The position numbers were made by a program, and so were the translations under genes. A stretch of DNA of 64,000 nucleotides from assembly GCF_031846485.1 (NCBI RefSeq), contig NZ_JAVRHQ010000002.1, positions 186,001 to 250,000 of the forward strand, given 5' to 3'. A model generated the notes under the pieces. That model was not told where the DNA came from and made no database searches. It was given only the letters and a program-made list of their open reading frames with translations. Origin of the DNA: Autumnicola tepida (GTDB lineage Bacteria; Bacteroidota; Bacteroidia; Flavobacteriales; Flavobacteriaceae). Below, piece after piece: positions 60,626 through 64,000 of the stretch (position 1 is the first letter of the stretch; each line of letters starts with the position of its first letter).

Positions 60626-61855
60626 ATGAATGATTTCTTAAAACAATGGGGCGAAGCGGCTTATACGACCACCGGATTTTTCTGGATGGCATTGTGGGCA
60701 TTTGTTTTGGGCTACATCATCAGTAGTATGATACAGGTTTTTGTGACCGAAAAAAGGATGCAGAAAACAATGGGCGAGAATGAAAAGAAAAGCGTGCTTC
60801 TGGGAACATTCTTCGGATTCATAAGCAGCTCTTGCAGTTTTGCCGCACTTGCTTCTACCAAGTCCATTTTTAAGAAAGGGGCAAGTTTTGTATCATCCAT
60901 CGCTTTCTTACTGGCTTCTACTAACTTGGTTATTGAATTGGGAATCATCATTTCCATTTTCTTGGGATGGCAATTTGTCGTGGGGGAATATGTAGGTGGA
61001 ATCCTCTTAATCCTCATTTGTTGGATACTTATACGGATTATAAATCCAAAAAAACTTATTTCAAAGGCCAGAAAAAATTTAGAAAGTGAAGATAGCGATG
61101 ATGAAATGGATGATTCCAAAGACTGGAAAAAACAAATCCAGAAGGAGACTAGCTGGGCGAGAGTAGCCAAAAAATACAAAATGGAATGGCAAATGGTATG
61201 GAAAGATGTTACGGTAGGCTTTACTATTGCGGGAATTGTTGCAGCTTTTGTGCCTGATTCCTTTTTTCAAACACTTTTCATTAATAGCGGTAAGGGCAAT
61301 ACAGATTTTACTTTTTTTGAAATTTTAGAACATATTATAGTAGGTCCAGTTGCAGCTTTTTTGACATTTATTGGCTCTATGGGCAACATACCCTTAGCGG
61401 CATTATTATTTGGGAAAGGTGTGAGCTTTGCAGGAGTAATGGCCTTTATTTTTAGTGACCTTGTGGTATTTCCCGTGTTACGTATAAACGCAAAATACTA
61501 TGGTTGGAAAATGTCGATCTTCATAGTATTTCTATTGTTTACTGCTTTAATAGGAACATCTTTAGCATTACACTACACATTTGATTTGTTCAACATTTTA
61601 CCAGATCCTTCACAAGTTAAAATTCAAGACAGCGAGTTTTTTAAAGTAGATTATACGTTCTTTTTGAACCTGGCATTTTTAGTTATTTCTGGTTATTTGA
61701 TATATCTCGGTTTTTTCAAAAAGAAGGATGTAGAACACTCTATGAGTGAAATGGCACCTAAAAGCCAATTACTCGAAAGCATTTTAAAATACGCCGCATT
61801 TATTTGTTATGCCTGGTTGGCGGGAGGCCTTATTGTGAAATTTTTTATGAATTAA
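60626..61855 (+). CDS. ArsP/DUF318-type permease
   Basis: A 409-residue integral membrane protein with about nine segments. FFGFISSSCSFAALASTKSIF contains the Cys-bearing motif of this permease family, and FIGSMGNIPLAALLFGKGVSF repeats the pattern in the second half. The central loop (about residues 145-185) is acidic and basic. The substrate is unknown; the context suggests a metal or metalloid compound. Confidence 0.87.
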   Translation: MNDFLKQWGEAAYTTTGFFWMALWAFVLGYIISSMIQVFVTEKRMQKTMGENEKKSVLLGTFFGFISSSCSFAALASTKSIFKKGASFVSSIAFLLASTNLVIELGIIISIFLGWQFVVGEYVGGILLILICWILIRIINPKKLISKARKNLESEDSDDEMDDSKDWKKQIQKETSWARVAKKYKMEWQMVWKDVTVGFTIAGIVAAFVPDSFFQTLFINSGKGNTDFTFFEILEHIIVGPVAAFLTFIGSMGNIPLAALLFGKGVSFAGVMAFIFSDLVVFPVLRINAKYYGWKMSIFIVFLLFTALIGTSLALHYTFDLFNILPDPSQVKIQDSEFFKVDYTFFLNLAFLVISGYLIYLGFFKKKDVEHSMSEMAPKSQLLESILKYAAFICYAWLAGGLIVKFFMN

Positions 61856-61927
61856 GATTTAAACTAAAAAAATAATCATTAACAAAATGGTAGTTAAAAG
61901 AAAAATATTATCAATTTAAATAGACCA

Positions 61928-61943
61928 TAAGTCTAAAGACTTA
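61928..61943. promoter_or_regulatory. TAAGTCT/AGACTTA palindrome before the DUF305 gene
   Basis: TAAGTCT-AA-AGACTTA is a perfect inverted repeat 28 bases upstream of the ATG. It may be an operator. Confidence 0.35.
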
Positions 61944-61971
61944 GCAATTGTCAATCAAAAAAAATTAAAAA

Positions 61972-62466
61972 ATGAAGTCAACAGAAAAAAAACAAGACAG
62001 AATAAAAAAAAGTAATTATAGCAGATTTATAGCTATGCTTGGCCTTTCCTTTATAGCTATGTACACCACAATGTATCTCAATACATACGAAATTGACCAC
62101 GTGTATTTCAGTCTTACCAGATTTTATATGACCTGTTTGGGTATAGCCTGTATGGCGGTGATTATGTGGTTCTTTATGCGAAAAATGTATCAAAACAAGA
62201 AAAAGAACATCGCGATTCTTGTGGGAAGCGCGATTCTGTTTACCGGTGCTCTTGGCTTGGTAAGAGCACAGGCACCCATCATTGGAGATGTTTTATATAT
62301 GAAGGCTATGATACCTCACCACTCCATTGCGATTTTAACAAGTAAAAGAGCCGATATTCAGGATCCTGAAACAAAAAAACTCGCCAAAGAGATTATAGAA
62401 GCTCAAGAAAGGGAAATTGCACAGATGAAGAAAATAATTTATAGACTTGAACAAGAAGGGAAATAA
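61972..62466 (+). CDS. DUF305 membrane protein
   Basis: A 164-residue protein with three membrane segments and a C-terminal periplasmic DUF305 helix pair carrying MKAMIPHHSIAILTSKRADI. The PHH motif and following Met residues are suited to binding Cu/Ag; the family is common in copper loci. Confidence 0.9.
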   Translation: MKSTEKKQDRIKKSNYSRFIAMLGLSFIAMYTTMYLNTYEIDHVYFSLTRFYMTCLGIACMAVIMWFFMRKMYQNKKKNIAILVGSAILFTGALGLVRAQAPIIGDVLYMKAMIPHHSIAILTSKRADIQDPETKKLAKEIIEAQEREIAQMKKIIYRLEQEGK

Positions 62467-62479
62467 ATTTCACCCTGTA

Positions 62480-62505
62480 AATTAACTTTCCTCACCAAGT
62501 TAATT
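62480..62505 (+). terminator. Hairpin between DUF305 and cusB
   Basis: AATTAACTT (62480-62488) and AAGTTAATT (62497-62505) form a perfect 9-bp stem with an 8-base loop, 13 bases after the DUF305 stop and 23 before the cusB start. No T run follows, so it may moderate read-through only. Confidence 0.45.
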
Positions 62506-62528
62506 GGTTAGGAACAAAATAAAACGAT

Positions 62529-64000
62529 ATGAAAAAGAATATAATATATTTAACGATTGCAATAGGTGTTGGTCTAGTAGCGGGCTATTTTATTTTTGAT
62601 GGTTCTGCCAAAGATCCTATGATTAACAAAGATTCAGCTGAGATGTCCGATGGTCACGACCATTCTGGCGAAACCTCCAATCAAATGTGGACGTGTTCAA
62701 TGCACCCACAAATTATGCAACCTGAACCGGGAGATTGTCCTATTTGTGGTATGGATCTTATCCCAGCTGAGTCAGGCTCTGAAGGCTTGTCCCCAAATGA
62801 AATTAAAATGACCAAAAATGCAATGGCACTGGCCAATATTCAAACAAATGTAGTAGGTAATGCTGTAGGCGAAACTGGAAATGTAACTTCTTTATCCGGT
62901 AAAATCGTAGAAAACGAAGAAGCGAGTGCAGTACAGGCCAGTTATTTTGATGGGAGGATTGAACGTCTCAATGTAAATTATGAAGGACAAGAAGTTCGTA
63001 AAGGGCAGCTTTTGGCAACAATCTATTCGCCTAATCTTGTTGCAGCCCAACAAGAGCTAATTACCACGGCTTCCCTTAAAGAAAGCCAACCCGAACTTTA
63101 TAAATCCGTGCGGAATAAAATGAAGCTCTGGAAACTTTCAGAAAGCCAGATCAACAGTATCGAAGAATCAGGAAAGGTGCGTGAGAACTTCCCTATTTAC
63201 GCTACGGTTTCCGGAACTGTTTCCGAAAAAATGGCGGAAGAAGGTGATTACGTAAAACAAGGCCAGCCTATTTTAAAATTGAACAACTTAAATACGGTCT
63301 GGGCAGAGTTTGATGCCTACGAAAATCAAATTTCACAATTTGAAAAAGGGCAGGAAATAAAAATGACCACCAACGCCTATCCCAACAAAGAGTTTGATGC
63401 CACAATATCATTCATTGACCCGGTGTTAAACACCCAGACCAGAATAGTAACGGTAAGGGCTACCATACAAAATAAAAATAACCTGTTGAAACCGGGAATG
63501 TTCGTCACAGGTAAGGTTGAAGGTATTGGTGCTTCTAGCGAACAGCAGCTTCTTGTTCCGGCAAGCGCGGTAATGTGGACAGGGGAGCGCTCATTGGTGT
63601 ATGTAAAAACCAAACCTGACGAACCTGTCTTTGAAATGCGTGAAGTGACGATAGGTAAAAGAAATGGGGAAACCTATTCGATAACAAGCGGATTGGAAGA
63701 TGGGGATGAAATCGTGACCAATGGCACATTTACTGTGGATGCCGCTGCACAGTTAAGTGGTAAAAAATCAATGATGAATCAAGAAGGGGGCAAAACAATG
63801 ACTGGGCACGAAGGGCATACCGGGATGGAGCAAGCAAATACCCAAGCAACTGGTAATAGCATTGACCATACAAAAATGAACGAAAGAATAGATGTTCCTG
63901 CCAAGTTTCAAAAGCAGTTAAAGCAAGTTTTTGATGGCTATATTGACTTAAAAGATGCCTTAGTGAATGATAATGCGAAAAACGCACAGCAAGCTGCTGA
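62529..64000 (+). CDS. cusB: CusB-type RND periplasmic adaptor (3' end outside window)
   Basis: The frame is open from ATG 62529 to the window end (490 complete codons). An N-terminal membrane anchor is followed by a His/Asp-rich region, then a heavy-metal-binding domain MWTCSMHPQIMQPEPGDCPI (about residues 54-73) and the barrel-sandwich/lipoyl and beta-barrel domains (VSGTVSEKMAEEGDYVKQGQ; VLNTQTRIVTVRA). From about residue 452 a DUF3347-like domain starts (PAKFQKQLKQVFDGYIDLKD). It partners CusA and TolC, but is separated from them by 10 kb. Confidence 0.93.
   Translation, partial: MKKNIIYLTIAIGVGLVAGYFIFDGSAKDPMINKDSAEMSDGHDHSGETSNQMWTCSMHPQIMQPEPGDCPICGMDLIPAESGSEGLSPNEIKMTKNAMALANIQTNVVGNAVGETGNVTSLSGKIVENEEASAVQASYFDGRIERLNVNYEGQEVRKGQLLATIYSPNLVAAQQELITTASLKESQPELYKSVRNKMKLWKLSESQINSIEESGKVRENFPIYATVSGTVSEKMAEEGDYVKQGQPILKLNNLNTVWAEFDAYENQISQFEKGQEIKMTTNAYPNKEFDATISFIDPVLNTQTRIVTVRATIQNKNNLLKPGMFVTGKVEGIGASSEQQLLVPASAVMWTGERSLVYVKTKPDEPVFEMREVTIGKRNGETYSITSGLEDGDEIVTNGTFTVDAAAQLSGKKSMMNQEGGKTMTGHEGHTGMEQANTQATGNSIDHTKMNERIDVPAKFQKQLKQVFDGYIDLKDALVNDNAKNAQQAA

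Noticed and set aside
1..64000. CRISPR arrays, tRNA or rRNA genes
   Set aside because: No regularly spaced short repeats, cas-like genes, cloverleaf or rRNA sequences were noticed on reading; a covariance search would be needed for certainty.

Overview
The window looks like part of a flavobacterial (Bacteroidota) genome. The base composition is AT-rich, several promoters match the Bacteroidota -7 consensus TAnnTTTG, the conjugation genes are of the Bacteroides/Flavobacterium TraE-to-TraN type, the integrase is CTnDOT-like, and many proteins belong to families common in Flavobacteriia (HYC_CC_PP, DUF3347, DUF5676, SHOCT, haem-binding domain). It reads as an integrative conjugative element followed by a large copper/silver resistance and metabolism region. 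The far attachment site is not visible, so whether the metal region lies inside the same element is inferred, not shown.

Layout. (1) 1-4923: tyrosine integrase (5' end outside the window), small accessory genes, a DUF932 gene, a 900-bp non-coding stretch with two diverged long direct repeats, ssb and two small conserved genes. (2) 4962-6729: an IS1182-family insertion sequence that landed inside an intrinsic terminator hairpin, leaving 8-bp direct repeats. (3) 6752-10145: candidate oriT/control region, then the mobilisation module (ribbon-helix-helix protein, relaxase, coupling ATPase). (4) 10146-16234: a defence island containing a four-gene SIR2-HerA-KTSC-PD-(D/E)XK operon on the minus strand and an AbiEi/AbiEii pair on the plus strand. 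(5) 16240-23507: conjugation operon traE-F-G-I-J-K-M-N plus a lipoprotein, minus strand. (6) 23697-27256: an amidase gene with an in-frame stop, a DnaC-like ATPase, a replication-initiator-like protein, an excisionase-type protein, and rteC broken by a frameshift. (7) 27283-46363: 22 closely packed minus-strand genes mixing copper export and binding with central carbon and nucleotide metabolism (PFK, class I aldolase, archaeal-type GAPDH, AMP phosphorylase, PRPP synthetase-like), stress proteins, NDH-2, a permease and two nuclease-type proteins. (8) 46534-47711: minus-strand metal-responsive regulator and HYC_CC_PP gene. (9) 47990-64000: plus-strand copper/silver module (HYC_CC_PP, frameshifted CusA, TolC, HMA-AraC regulator, multicopper oxidase fused to a CopB-like domain, Met-rich and Cys-rich copper binders, DUF3347 lipoproteins, permease, DUF305, CusB adaptor running off the edge).

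How the parts work together. Integrase, excisionase and RteC would control excision. The relaxase and coupling protein would pass DNA to the Tra channel. The defence genes sit exactly between the mobilisation and transfer modules as cargo. The right-hand half removes copper/silver from cytoplasm (P1B-ATPase), periplasm (CusBA-TolC, oxidase) and by sequestration. Three core genes (rteC, amidase, cusA) carry inactivating-looking lesions, so the element may be partly decayed or the assembly may contain small errors; raw reads would separate these.
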